The notes below the pieces were generated by a model. That model was not told the origin of the DNA. It did no database searches and saw nothing but the letters and a program-made list of their open reading frames with translations. A DNA stretch of 11,356 nucleotides from RPQK01 sp041946865 (GTDB taxonomy: Bacteria; Acidobacteriota; UBA6911; RPQK01): the NCBI GenBank assembly GCA_041946865.1, contig JBHGBF010000189.1, positions 1-11,356 on the forward strand. Reading direction: 5' to 3'. The position numbers and the translations under genes are program-made. This document shows, in pieces, positions 1 through 5,674 of this stretch (positions are counted from its first letter, which is position 1; every line of letters begins with the position of its first letter).

Positions 1-42
1 CAGCGTGATACAGCCACACAGCAGCGGTTCCTGTTGATTCAT
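1..42 (-). CDS. Possible 5' end of a gene leaving the window (partial)
   Basis: Reading the minus strand from an ATG at 42, the frame is open to the window edge and gives 14 residues (MNQQEPLLCGCITL). It lies 45 bases past the stop of the hydrolase gene and has the same orientation, so it could be the next gene of that group. There is no convincing Shine-Dalgarno sequence and too few codons to judge coding character. This is a candidate only and no function can be proposed. Confidence 0.25.
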   Translation of the reverse strand, partial: MNQQEPLLCGCITL

Positions 43-66
43 CTGTATACTTTCGCCAAGTCCAGG

Positions 67-83
67 CCCCGGCTCTGCCGGGG
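67..83. terminator. GC-rich hairpin after the hydrolase gene
   Basis: CCCCGGC and GCCGGGG are separated by TCT, giving a 7-bp perfect stem four bases beyond the hydrolase stop codon (88-90, minus strand). A U-run does not follow on either strand, so this is not a classical intrinsic terminator. It could stabilise the 3' end or act with Rho. The hairpin itself is seen directly; its role is inferred. Confidence 0.35.
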
Positions 84-87
84 ATAT

Positions 88-933
88 TTACCGGTCCGGG
101 GCCGGCTTCCCGGCCCAGCGTTTATCCCAGTCGGTTCCGCGGGCTGGTCTTGGGACGGTGTTGACGTCGGCGTAAATTATCGTGTCTGCATCCGCCCCGT
201 AAGGTCCCTGCAGTACCTCCTTGCCGTCGGCATCGACCAACAGGGAGCATCCGATGCAGTTCCAGTCCTTCCAGGGTCCCGCTGTCATCTTTCCTACATT
301 GCTCACACCGGCAATCCACATGTTGAATTCGCGAGCCACAGTCTGATAAGGCCGGCGCCAGGTGTCCCCGTAGGGATTGCGCCGGTTGTCATGATCGGGT
401 GGCACCGCCCAGGCCGACGGAGACAGGATGATGTCGGCGCCCATGTACCCCAAAGACCGAAGCAGGGTGTAGTGAGCTGTTGTCGCATCGGCACAGATAA
501 GCAGGCCGAGGGTTCCGTACTCGGTGCGGCACACGTTCAGCCTGTCTCCCTGCGCGTAGAGATTGTGCCCGATGTCCAGTTCGTTCAGTTTGCGATGACG
601 AATCAGCAACTCGCCTTTCGGGTCGATGAGGACTGCCGAATTGAACACCTGGTTTCCGTCTCTCTCCGTCAGTCCGGCGCAGGCATAGACCCGATTCTCG
701 GCAGCGGCCTTCATCAGACGCCGGCAGGTCGCGCCGCCTGGAATCGGTTCCGCCCCGCTCGTTGCCGAGGGATGAGTCCACCCGAGGTCCATGGCTTCTG
801 GCAAAACCACAATGGCAGCGCCGTGGCGGGCCGCTTCTCGGATGCGGGCCTCCGCGCGGTCCAGGTTCTTCTCTTTTTCCCCGCCTTCGACGAGCATTTG
901 GACCAAGGCCAGCTTGAAACTCCTTTTCAGCAT
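88..933 (-). CDS. Carbon-nitrogen hydrolase (nitrilase superfamily)
   Basis: Protein of 281 residues spanning a whole single-domain CN-hydrolase, a normal length for the family. The Glu-Lys-Cys triad is visible: E46 in VVLPEAMD, K115 in HRKLNE and C147 in LLICADA. Members cleave non-peptide C-N bonds of amides, carbamoyl compounds or nitriles, usually in the cytoplasm. The substrate cannot be read from the sequence; ICAD instead of the common ICYD/ICWD puts it outside the best-known subgroups. The start at 933 is chosen because AGGAGGG lies about 5 bases upstream and the protein then begins directly with the first core beta strand (KLALVQM). An in-frame ATG at 1008, preceded by GGAGG at 9 bases, would add 25 hydrophobic residues resembling a weak signal sequence. 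The gene follows the radical SAM gene after 148 bases in the same orientation, so the two may share a transcript. Confidence 0.9.
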   Translation of the reverse strand: MLKRSFKLALVQMLVEGGEKEKNLDRAEARIREAARHGAAIVVLPEAMDLGWTHPSATSGAEPIPGGATCRRLMKAAAENRVYACAGLTERDGNQVFNSAVLIDPKGELLIRHRKLNELDIGHNLYAQGDRLNVCRTEYGTLGLLICADATTAHYTLLRSLGYMGADIILSPSAWAVPPDHDNRRNPYGDTWRRPYQTVAREFNMWIAGVSNVGKMTAGPWKDWNCIGCSLLVDADGKEVLQGPYGADADTIIYADVNTVPRPARGTDWDKRWAGKPAPDR

Positions 934-1017
934 TGGGCCCTCCTGTTCCCCCGCATAGCAACCGAGCCACCCGGAAATAGCTATGAGCACACCCCAGACT
1001 GTCAACATAGACGCGAT

Positions 1018-1070
1018 CCTCCGGCTTGGCGAGTATATCTTCGAGGTGCCGCAAAAGCGAGCGCCGGAGG
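1018..1070. other. Inverted repeat between radical SAM and hydrolase genes
   Basis: CCTCCGGC (1018-1025) and GCCGGAGG (1063-1070) form an 8-bp perfect inverted repeat with 37 bases between, inside the gap between two same-strand genes. On the minus-strand RNA the arm at 1025-1018 contains the GGAGG that would serve the alternative hydrolase start at 1008, so the fold would hide that site. The fold is seen in the sequence; any role is a guess. Confidence 0.35.
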
Positions 1071-1081
1071 GAATCAGGAAG

Positions 1082-2572
1082 TCACAGGTACTGCCTTTCC
1101 GCCTGTCGAATCGCCTGGTAGCGGGCGAAGACCGTCCGCTCGTCCTCCATGCCAAGGAAGTATTTCCAGGAGCTGCCCCGAAACGTGTGGGCGAGCATTT
1201 CTCTCCCGTGTCGAAAGACAAACAGGGGATCATGCAGGAAGGCCTTCGGGAAATGACGGAGCTTGATCCAGCGTTCTGCCTTCCAACGCAGGAACTCGAT
1301 TTCCTCGCACGACAGGTGCTCGGTACGGACCACGGCGGTTGTCCCGTCATATTCCTCGACGGCGCGGATGACAATGAGATTGCGCTTTTCGAAATCCCTC
1401 GTCATCGGGGTTCCCGGGTAGGGGGTGGGGTGTTGGATGTAGGGCCAGTCAACGTACCTTCTCGCGAAATCCAGGTTCGCCTGAATCGATCGGCGAGTAT
1501 CGCCCGGGTTACCGACGATCAGACCTCCGACGACCCAGATTCCATTACGATGCAGCCATTCGATGGCCTGAATCGTTGCGTTCTGCTTCTGTCCGCTGGC
1601 TCCTCGCCGTGTGTTCTTGGCCGAGGCGCGCAGGAACTTCAAGTCCTCTTCCAGGATGTTCTCGATTCCCAGGAAAGCGTATTTGAAGCCGGCGCGTTGC
1701 ATCAGGGGCGCCAGTGTCGCCCCATGCCTGGCGATCGAGGAGGTCATCGCCTGGACGAAATACTCCAGCCGATTCAGACCCGAATCGATGATCGCCTGGC
1801 AAAGCTGCTCAAACCGGTGGACGTTGAGCATGATGTTGTCGTCCACAAGGAAGATGGTTCGGGCGCCATGATCGCGGGCATCTCGGATATCGGCCAGGAC
1901 GCGGTCGATCGGGTAAGTGTGAAAATTCCGGCCCCGCATTTCTATGATCGAGCAGAAGCTGCAGTCGTACGTGCAGCCGCGGGAGGTCTCGACCACATCG
2001 ATCGGGCGGCCGAGAATGGTGTAACCGCCGAGAACGCGGGCATCCCGCCGGGGGAGCTTGATATCGTTGAGGACGTCAGCCGGTCGCTGAGGATTCTGAA
2101 CAAAGCGATCGCCTTGGCGGAAGGACAGGCCCGCAATGCCCCCGAAAGGGCCGCCGCCTTCAAGTGCGCGCAACAATTCCGAAAAACACCTTTCACCTTC
2201 TCCGCGAACGATATAATCGACCACAAGAGGAGAGGCGCAGGCGTACGCTTCGGGCGCCAGGCTGGGGTCAAATCCGCCGACCGCAATACGCGCAGCCGGC
2301 CGCGCCGCTCGAACCAACTCACAAATCTTCAGCGCCGTCTTGCGCTGGAAAGTCATGACCGACAGGCCGACGATGTCCGGCTGCAGCTCGGCCAGCAGCC
2401 GTTCCACCGTCTGGCGTACCCTCTGCTGAACCAGGATCAGATCGGCCACTGCAACCTCGTGTTGCGGGTCGATGTTGCCGGCCAGGGAGGTCAGAGCGCC
2501 GTTGGGCATTCGAATGGCCAAGGCGGGCATATGCTCAAAAGAGTCGGGCATGGAAAGAAGCAGGATTCGCAT
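1082..2572 (-). CDS. B12-binding-type radical SAM protein
   Basis: Protein of 496 residues. Residues 1-170 resemble the N-terminal B12-binding-like Rossmann domain of this superfamily (MRILLLSMPD at the first strand, AVGGFDPSL at 97-105, VRGEGE at 122-127). The canonical DxHxxG cobalamin-ligand motif is not visible. Residues 190-400 form the radical SAM barrel with C200, C204 and C207 in ETSRGCTYDCSFCS, the CX3CX2C [4Fe-4S] cluster motif, followed by VDDN (243-246) and LGIEN (301-305), both usual in this group. A C-terminal region of about 95 residues has no motif I recognise. Relatives methylate or rearrange substrates in secondary or lipid metabolism; the substrate is unknown. The start at 2572 gives the expected N terminus and has GAAGGA about 10 bases upstream. 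A longer open frame continues to 2845 but does not look like protein. A nitrilase-family gene lies downstream. Confidence 0.92.
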   Translation of the reverse strand: MRILLLSMPDSFEHMPALAIRMPNGALTSLAGNIDPQHEVAVADLILVQQRVRQTVERLLAELQPDIVGLSVMTFQRKTALKICELVRAARPAARIAVGGFDPSLAPEAYACASPLVVDYIVRGEGERCFSELLRALEGGGPFGGIAGLSFRQGDRFVQNPQRPADVLNDIKLPRRDARVLGGYTILGRPIDVVETSRGCTYDCSFCSIIEMRGRNFHTYPIDRVLADIRDARDHGARTIFLVDDNIMLNVHRFEQLCQAIIDSGLNRLEYFVQAMTSSIARHGATLAPLMQRAGFKYAFLGIENILEEDLKFLRASAKNTRRGASGQKQNATIQAIEWLHRNGIWVVGGLIVGNPGDTRRSIQANLDFARRYVDWPYIQHPTPYPGTPMTRDFEKRNLIVIRAVEEYDGTTAVVRTEHLSCEEIEFLRWKAERWIKLRHFPKAFLHDPLFVFRHGREMLAHTFRGSSWKYFLGMEDERTVFARYQAIRQAERQYL

Positions 2573-2666
2573 AGAGAGTCCGTTCCTTCTTTGCGGGTCG
2601 TGGGGCTTACCCTTAGTGTCGCCGAAGTGCGCCTCAAGTAGTAGTCGTCGAAGCGCCCACAGAGGC

Positions 2667-2688
2667 CCCTGATCCGTCGATAAGGAGG
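2667..2688. promoter_or_regulatory. Sequence shared with the cysH upstream region (copy 1)
   Basis: CCCTGATCCGTCGATAAGG followed by AGG matches 11293-11315 at 18 of 19 core positions (C or G at the twelfth base). It lies 95 bases upstream of the radical SAM start. The other copy lies 86 bases upstream of cysH, in the same orientation relative to its gene. It may be a regulator site or a small dispersed repeat. Confidence 0.4.
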
Positions 2689-2894
2689 CCTTAGCCACGG
2701 CTCTGTGCCAACGAACGGTACAAGCGAGGTCCTTGCTACCTCGCGCTGAGGCAAGTCCGGAGCGGGTTTCACGCGTAGGGCCGGGGCGAGACCGTGTCTC
2801 GACGCGACTCGTGAACCGGGTGCTGCAAATCCGTCGATGGCTCATTCCAGTCTGGCCTTTGCTCCTGTTCGAGCACCGCTCCTCTCGCGTGCCA

Positions 2895-2920
2895 GACCTG
2901 TCTTCAGGTCCGTTAGGACC
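2895..2920. other. Two overlapping alternative hairpins upstream of galM
   Basis: GACCTG-TCTT-CAGGTC (2895-2910) and GGTCC-GTTA-GGACC (2907-2920) share bases 2907-2910, so only one can form at a time. They lie about 30-50 bases upstream of the predicted galM -35 box. If transcription starts further upstream they could be a leader switch; otherwise they may be operator palindromes. The base pairing is seen; a function is not shown. Confidence 0.3.
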
Positions 2921-2948
2921 GGACGGATTACGGGAGGCCAGCGCTCTC

Positions 2949-2977
2949 TTGACGCGACCCGGCGCTCCACCTACGCT
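2949..2977 (+). promoter_or_regulatory. Predicted galM promoter giving a leaderless transcript
   Basis: TTGACG (2949-2954), a 17-base spacer and TACGCT (2972-2977, fitting TAnnnT) make a plausible housekeeping-sigma promoter. Transcription would begin six to eight bases downstream, at about 2984, which is the second in-frame ATG of galM. That fits the absence of any Shine-Dalgarno sequence before either ATG and predicts a leaderless mRNA. Confidence 0.4.
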
Positions 2978-4117
2978 ATGCCGATGCGATCACCTGCAAT
3001 CAGCGCCTTGGTTTCAGGCTTTCTCCTTCTGAGCAGCCTCGCTCTCAGCCAGACACCGGCGCGCGCCGGCCATCGGGCCATCGAAGAGAAGTTCGGCCAG
3101 CTGGGAGAGAGCGTGGTGAAGCGCTACACGCTTGTGAATAACCACGGTATGGTGGTCAAGATCATGAGTTACGGGGCCACGATCACGGAGTTGCGCGTCC
3201 CCGACCGGGACGGGAATATCGCTAATGTCGTGCTCGGCTCAGACAGCTTCGAGGCCTACGCCAGACGCCACCCGGCCGCTGCCTCGGTCGTCGGCCGATT
3301 TGCCAACCGGATTGCGAAAGCCCGTTTTGTGCTGGACGGGATCGAATACCAGTTGACCGCCAACAACGGACCCAACCACATCCACGGGGGCAGGAAGAAT
3401 TTTTCCGCTGTGATATGGACGGGCGAGATTCTGCCGGCTGCCGACGGAACCGCCGTACGACTGCGTTACCGAAGTCCCGATGACGAAGAAGGATTTCCCG
3501 GAAATCTGGACGTGTCAGTGACCTGCACTCTTACGGACAACAACGAGCTGCATCTGGACTATGCAGCGCGTACGGATAGACCTACGGTCGTTAATCTCAC
3601 CAATCACGCTTACTTCAACCTGGCCGGCGCAGGCGACGTGCTCAACCATGTGCTATGGCTGGCGGCCGACGAATACACGCCGGCAGACCAGCAACGGATC
3701 CCGACCGGCGAGATCGCCAGCGTCAGCGGAACGCCCCTCGATTTCAGAACGCCTGCCACGCTTGGGTCACGAATCGAACAGCTGAAACCGACTCCCGGAG
3801 GGTATGACCATAACTACGTCTTGCGCCAAGCGGCCCGGCAGGGCGCGGTGTTCGCCCGGGTCTACGAGCCGAAGAGCGGTCGGGTGATGGAAGTGACGAC
3901 GACGCAGCCCGGCGTGCAGCTCTATACTGCAAACCATCTCAGGGACTTTGTGGGAACGGACGGTGTTCGCTTCGGCCCGCACGGGGGATTCTGCCTGGAA
4001 ACGCAGCACTATCCGGATTCGCCCAATAAGCCCCAATTCCCAAGCACCACGTTGCGACCGGGAGAAGCCTTCAGAAGCCGCACCACCTTCAAGTTCTCGA
4101 CCCGCCCGCCAGGCTAA
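2978..4117 (+). CDS. galM: Aldose 1-epimerase (galactose mutarotase) with signal peptide
   Basis: Protein of 379 residues that interconverts alpha and beta anomers of aldoses such as galactose or glucose. Residues 1 to about 30 are a signal peptide: Arg near the start, a hydrophobic core ALVSGFLLLSSLAL, and a possible cleavage after ARA (28-30), so the enzyme should be periplasmic or secreted. Mature-domain motifs are GRFANRIAKARF (106-117), the His cluster GPNHIHGG (131-138), NLTNHAYFNLAG with catalytic H210, D277 in GYDHNYVL, and the catalytic base E341 in FCLETQHYPDSPN. All expected active-site residues are present. The start is either 2978 or 2984; neither has a ribosome binding site. Upstream in-frame ATGs would put basic non-coding-like sequence ahead of the signal peptide. 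The gene stands alone, divergent from the radical SAM gene and convergent with the sulfur operon. Confidence 0.93.
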   Translation: MPMRSPAISALVSGFLLLSSLALSQTPARAGHRAIEEKFGQLGESVVKRYTLVNNHGMVVKIMSYGATITELRVPDRDGNIANVVLGSDSFEAYARRHPAAASVVGRFANRIAKARFVLDGIEYQLTANNGPNHIHGGRKNFSAVIWTGEILPAADGTAVRLRYRSPDDEEGFPGNLDVSVTCTLTDNNELHLDYAARTDRPTVVNLTNHAYFNLAGAGDVLNHVLWLAADEYTPADQQRIPTGEIASVSGTPLDFRTPATLGSRIEQLKPTPGGYDHNYVLRQAARQGAVFARVYEPKSGRVMEVTTTQPGVQLYTANHLRDFVGTDGVRFGPHGGFCLETQHYPDSPNKPQFPSTTLRPGEAFRSRTTFKFSTRPPG

Positions 4118-4150
4118 GAGGGAAGTCTGAAGCCGCGAACGTGTTGAAAG

Positions 4151-4173
4151 GGTCGAGGATGGGCCTCCCGACC
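4151..4173 (+). terminator. Possible hairpin terminator after galM
   Basis: GGTCGAGG and CCTC-CC-GACC pair as an 8-bp stem with a two-base bulge and loop ATGGG, 33 bases after the galM stop and inside the left arm of the palindromic element. No U-run follows. It may slow or end galM transcription, alone or through the much longer arm-to-arm fold. Confidence 0.3.
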
Positions 4174-4244
4174 TGTTGGTAGTTGCGCCTTTGATCGGGG
4201 GCCCCCTCTTTTCGGAGCTACTCCATTGCAGAATCTGCGTCAGC

Positions 4245-4264
4245 AAAAACCCGCCTGAAGGCGG
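4245..4264 (-). terminator. Intrinsic terminator of the sulfur operon
   Basis: On the minus strand, two bases after the cobA TAG, CCGCC-TTCA-GGCGG forms a strong 5-bp GC stem followed by G and five T (4249-4245). This is the usual layout of a Rho-independent terminator. It lies within the palindromic element, so the mobile-type repeat seems to provide the operon's transcription stop. Confidence 0.65.
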
Positions 4265-4266
4265 AA

Positions 4267-5103
4267 CTACGAACGGACGGCGGAACATCGCTCGAAGGCG
4301 GAACTACGAACGGATCGGGAGGCGCATCCTCGACCCTTTTCCGCCACCGGGGCCTGGCCCAGTTTTGCCGACAGCGTGACAACGGCGCCGACGACGAGAA
4401 CTGCCGGAGACGTCAGGCCGGCGGCTGACGCCAGCTCCTCGATCGTCCGCAGCGTCCCGATCACCTGGCGCTGCTCCGGCAGTGTGCCGGACTGGATCAG
4501 GGCGGCCGGTGTATCGAAGCTCTTCCCGTTCAGCAGGAGAGTCGCCACGATCTGCCGAAGCCTCTGTAGCGGCATCAGAACGACCAGCGTATCAGCCGAT
4601 CTTGCGAGGAGGTCCCAGCGGACCGGCTGAGGTGAATCGGGATCCTGGTGGCCGGGAATTACAGTAACCGTGGAAGCGAGACCGCGATGCGTGACCGGAA
4701 TGCCTGCAGCCGCCGGAGCGGCAAAGGCCGAGCTGACGCCGGGAACCACCTCGAAGGGTATGCCGGCGTTGGCGAGGAAAAGCGCTTCCTCCGCGCCGCG
4801 GCCGAAAACGAACGGATCCCCGCCTTTCAACCTGACCACGGTCTTTCCCTCCCGAGCCTTCGCGACCAGGAGCGCGTTGATTGCGTCCTGGGGAAAAGAA
4901 TAGTGTCCGCCCCTCTTAGCGACACAAATCTTTTCTGCTGTTCGAGGAGCCAGGGCCAGAATCTGCGCGCCGGCCAGCCGGTCGTAAATCACCACGTCGG
5001 CCGCTTGCAGGCACTTGAGCCCTTTGATGGTCAACAACTCGGGGTCCCCGGGGCCCGCCCCGACCAGGAAGACCTTGCCCCGTTCAACGCGACTCAATTC
5101 CAT
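4267..5103 (-). CDS. cobA: Uroporphyrinogen-III C-methyltransferase (SUMT)
   Basis: Protein of 278 residues that uses two S-adenosylmethionines to turn uroporphyrinogen III into precorrin-2, the first committed step to siroheme (and B12). Motifs in order: VGAGPGDPELLT (14-25, the SAM-binding signature), VVRLKGGDPFVFGRG (89-103), VVPGVSSAFAAPAAAGIP (119-136), THRGLASTVTVIPGH (138-152), and SPAVLVVGAVV (232-242) near the end. The start at 5103 overlaps the upstream dehydrogenase gene by 20 bases and has GGAAGAG about 7-9 bases before it. The last 23 residues (256-278), rich in Arg and Ser, are encoded by the right arm and interior of a palindromic repeat; the native end was probably near residue 255. 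The catalytic core is complete, so activity is expected. In this operon its job is siroheme supply for CysI. Confidence 0.95.
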   Translation of the reverse strand: MELSRVERGKVFLVGAGPGDPELLTIKGLKCLQAADVVIYDRLAGAQILALAPRTAEKICVAKRGGHYSFPQDAINALLVAKAREGKTVVRLKGGDPFVFGRGAEEALFLANAGIPFEVVPGVSSAFAAPAAAGIPVTHRGLASTVTVIPGHQDPDSPQPVRWDLLARSADTLVVLMPLQRLRQIVATLLLNGKSFDTPAALIQSGTLPEQRQVIGTLRTIEELASAAGLTSPAVLVVGAVVTLSAKLGQAPVAEKGRGCASRSVRSSAFERCSAVRS

Positions 5104-5674
5104 GGGTCTGCTCTTCCAAAGCCTGGTACAGCGCTGTCTTCAACCCGGCCGATCCGAAGTCCCTCAGCGTCTGTATCAGGTCCGTATCAAATACCTTGTG
5201 ATAGAAAACTCTCCTTTCGTCCATTGACCGGAATCTCTTCTTGACTTCCGGGCGAAGCTCCCCGAGCGCGCGTACCAACTCGGCATATTCGGGCCCGTAC
5301 CTGGCTTCCAGTTCTTGACGAATGCGGGAAGCGAGCGCCGGGCATTTACCGGAGGTCGAGACAGCGATCAGGAGATCCTCCTGTTCCACGACAGCAGGGG
5401 AAATGAGGCTGCAAGAGTCGGCATCATCGACAATGTTCAGGAAGACCTTCCTTTTTTCTGCATAGTCGTGCAACCGCTGTGCCTCGGTCCGACTTCTTGT
5501 GACGGCGATGATCAACCAGCAATCGCCGGCCTGGGCCTCTTCGAAAACCGGTTGTCTCCTGACCCGAGCGCCTGCTTTGCGCAGAGCGGCAGCCCGGTGA
5601 CTGGCCATTCTTCCCGTGCCGATCACAAGGCAGGGCCGGCCACGAAGGTCAAGAAGGACGGGATAGTAATTCAT
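5084..5674 (-). CDS. Precorrin-2 dehydrogenase / sirohydrochlorin ferrochelatase (Met8/CysG-N type)
   Basis: Protein of 196 residues expected to oxidise precorrin-2 with NAD and, in bifunctional members, insert iron to give siroheme. Visible signatures are the N-terminal YYPVLLDLRGRPCLVIGTG with a GxGxxA nucleotide loop (19-24), NIVDDADSCSLISPA (80-93) with the conserved Asp, and VSTSGKCPALASRIRQELE (105-123), the family hallmark. The stretch between GARVRR and GDCWLIIAV is about 20 residues shorter than in CysG, so the second strand and helix of the Rossmann fold are reduced, with no sign of a frameshift. NAD binding may be altered, or only the chelatase function kept. The start overlaps the cysI stop as ATGA; no good ribosome binding site is seen, so translation probably depends on coupling. 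cobA follows with a 20-base overlap. Confidence 0.92.
   Translation of the reverse strand: MNYYPVLLDLRGRPCLVIGTGRMASHRAAALRKAGARVRRQPVFEEAQAGDCWLIIAVTRSRTEAQRLHDYAEKRKVFLNIVDDADSCSLISPAVVEQEDLLIAVSTSGKCPALASRIRQELEARYGPEYAELVRALGELRPEVKKRFRSMDERRVFYHKVFDTDLIQTLRDFGSAGLKTALYQALEEQTHGIESR

Larger units (their letters stand above)
2573..2977. other. Divergent intergenic region (405 bases)
   Basis: This lies between the radical SAM gene (minus) and galM (plus) and should hold promoters for both. I see no gene in it; the open frames crossing it lack protein-like composition. It holds the sequence shared with the cysH upstream region (2667-2688), a 10-base partial copy of it (ATCCGTCGAT, 2829-2838), a 6-bp hairpin CGAGAC-CGT-GTCTCG (2787-2801), two overlapping hairpins (2895-2920) and a predicted galM promoter (2949-2977). 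Confidence 0.6.
4147..4339. repeat. 193-base palindromic element with ~50-base inverted arms
   Basis: The left arm (4147-4196) and the reverse complement of the right arm (4290-4339) agree at 43 of 50 positions, including 24 of 25 over the outer 25 bases (AAAGGGTCGAGGATG then G/C then GCCTCCCGA). The interior also carries a second forward copy of the arm sequence GAAGGCGGAACTACGAACGG (4257-4277, repeated at 4294-4314, period 37). The element fills the galM/cobA gap, starting 30 bases after the galM stop, and enters the 3' end of cobA. No target-site duplication is evident. It encodes no protein of its own and looks like a dispersed palindromic or MITE-like repeat. Similar hairpin repeats are, from memory, common between genes in Acidobacteriota (not checked). 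Confidence 0.75.

Noticed and set aside
34..2641. Long plus-strand open frames opposite the hydrolase and radical SAM genes
   Set aside because: Their translations have no recognisable domain and are rich in Pro, Arg and Gly, as expected for the antisense of GC-rich genes. The minus strand carries complete conserved motifs.
2837..2977. N-terminal extension of galM from the ATG at 2837
   Set aside because: It would put 47 Arg/Ser-rich residues ahead of an otherwise good signal peptide. A promoter is predicted just before 2978.
4197..4206. GGGGGCCCCC palindrome as a galM terminator
   Set aside because: It has no loop-forming bases, so it cannot make a stable hairpin at that size, and there is no clean U-run.
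4254..4314. CRISPR-like direct repeats in the galM/cobA gap
   Set aside because: There are only two 21-base copies, with a 16-base space, inside a larger palindrome and partly in cobA. There is no array and no cas genes.
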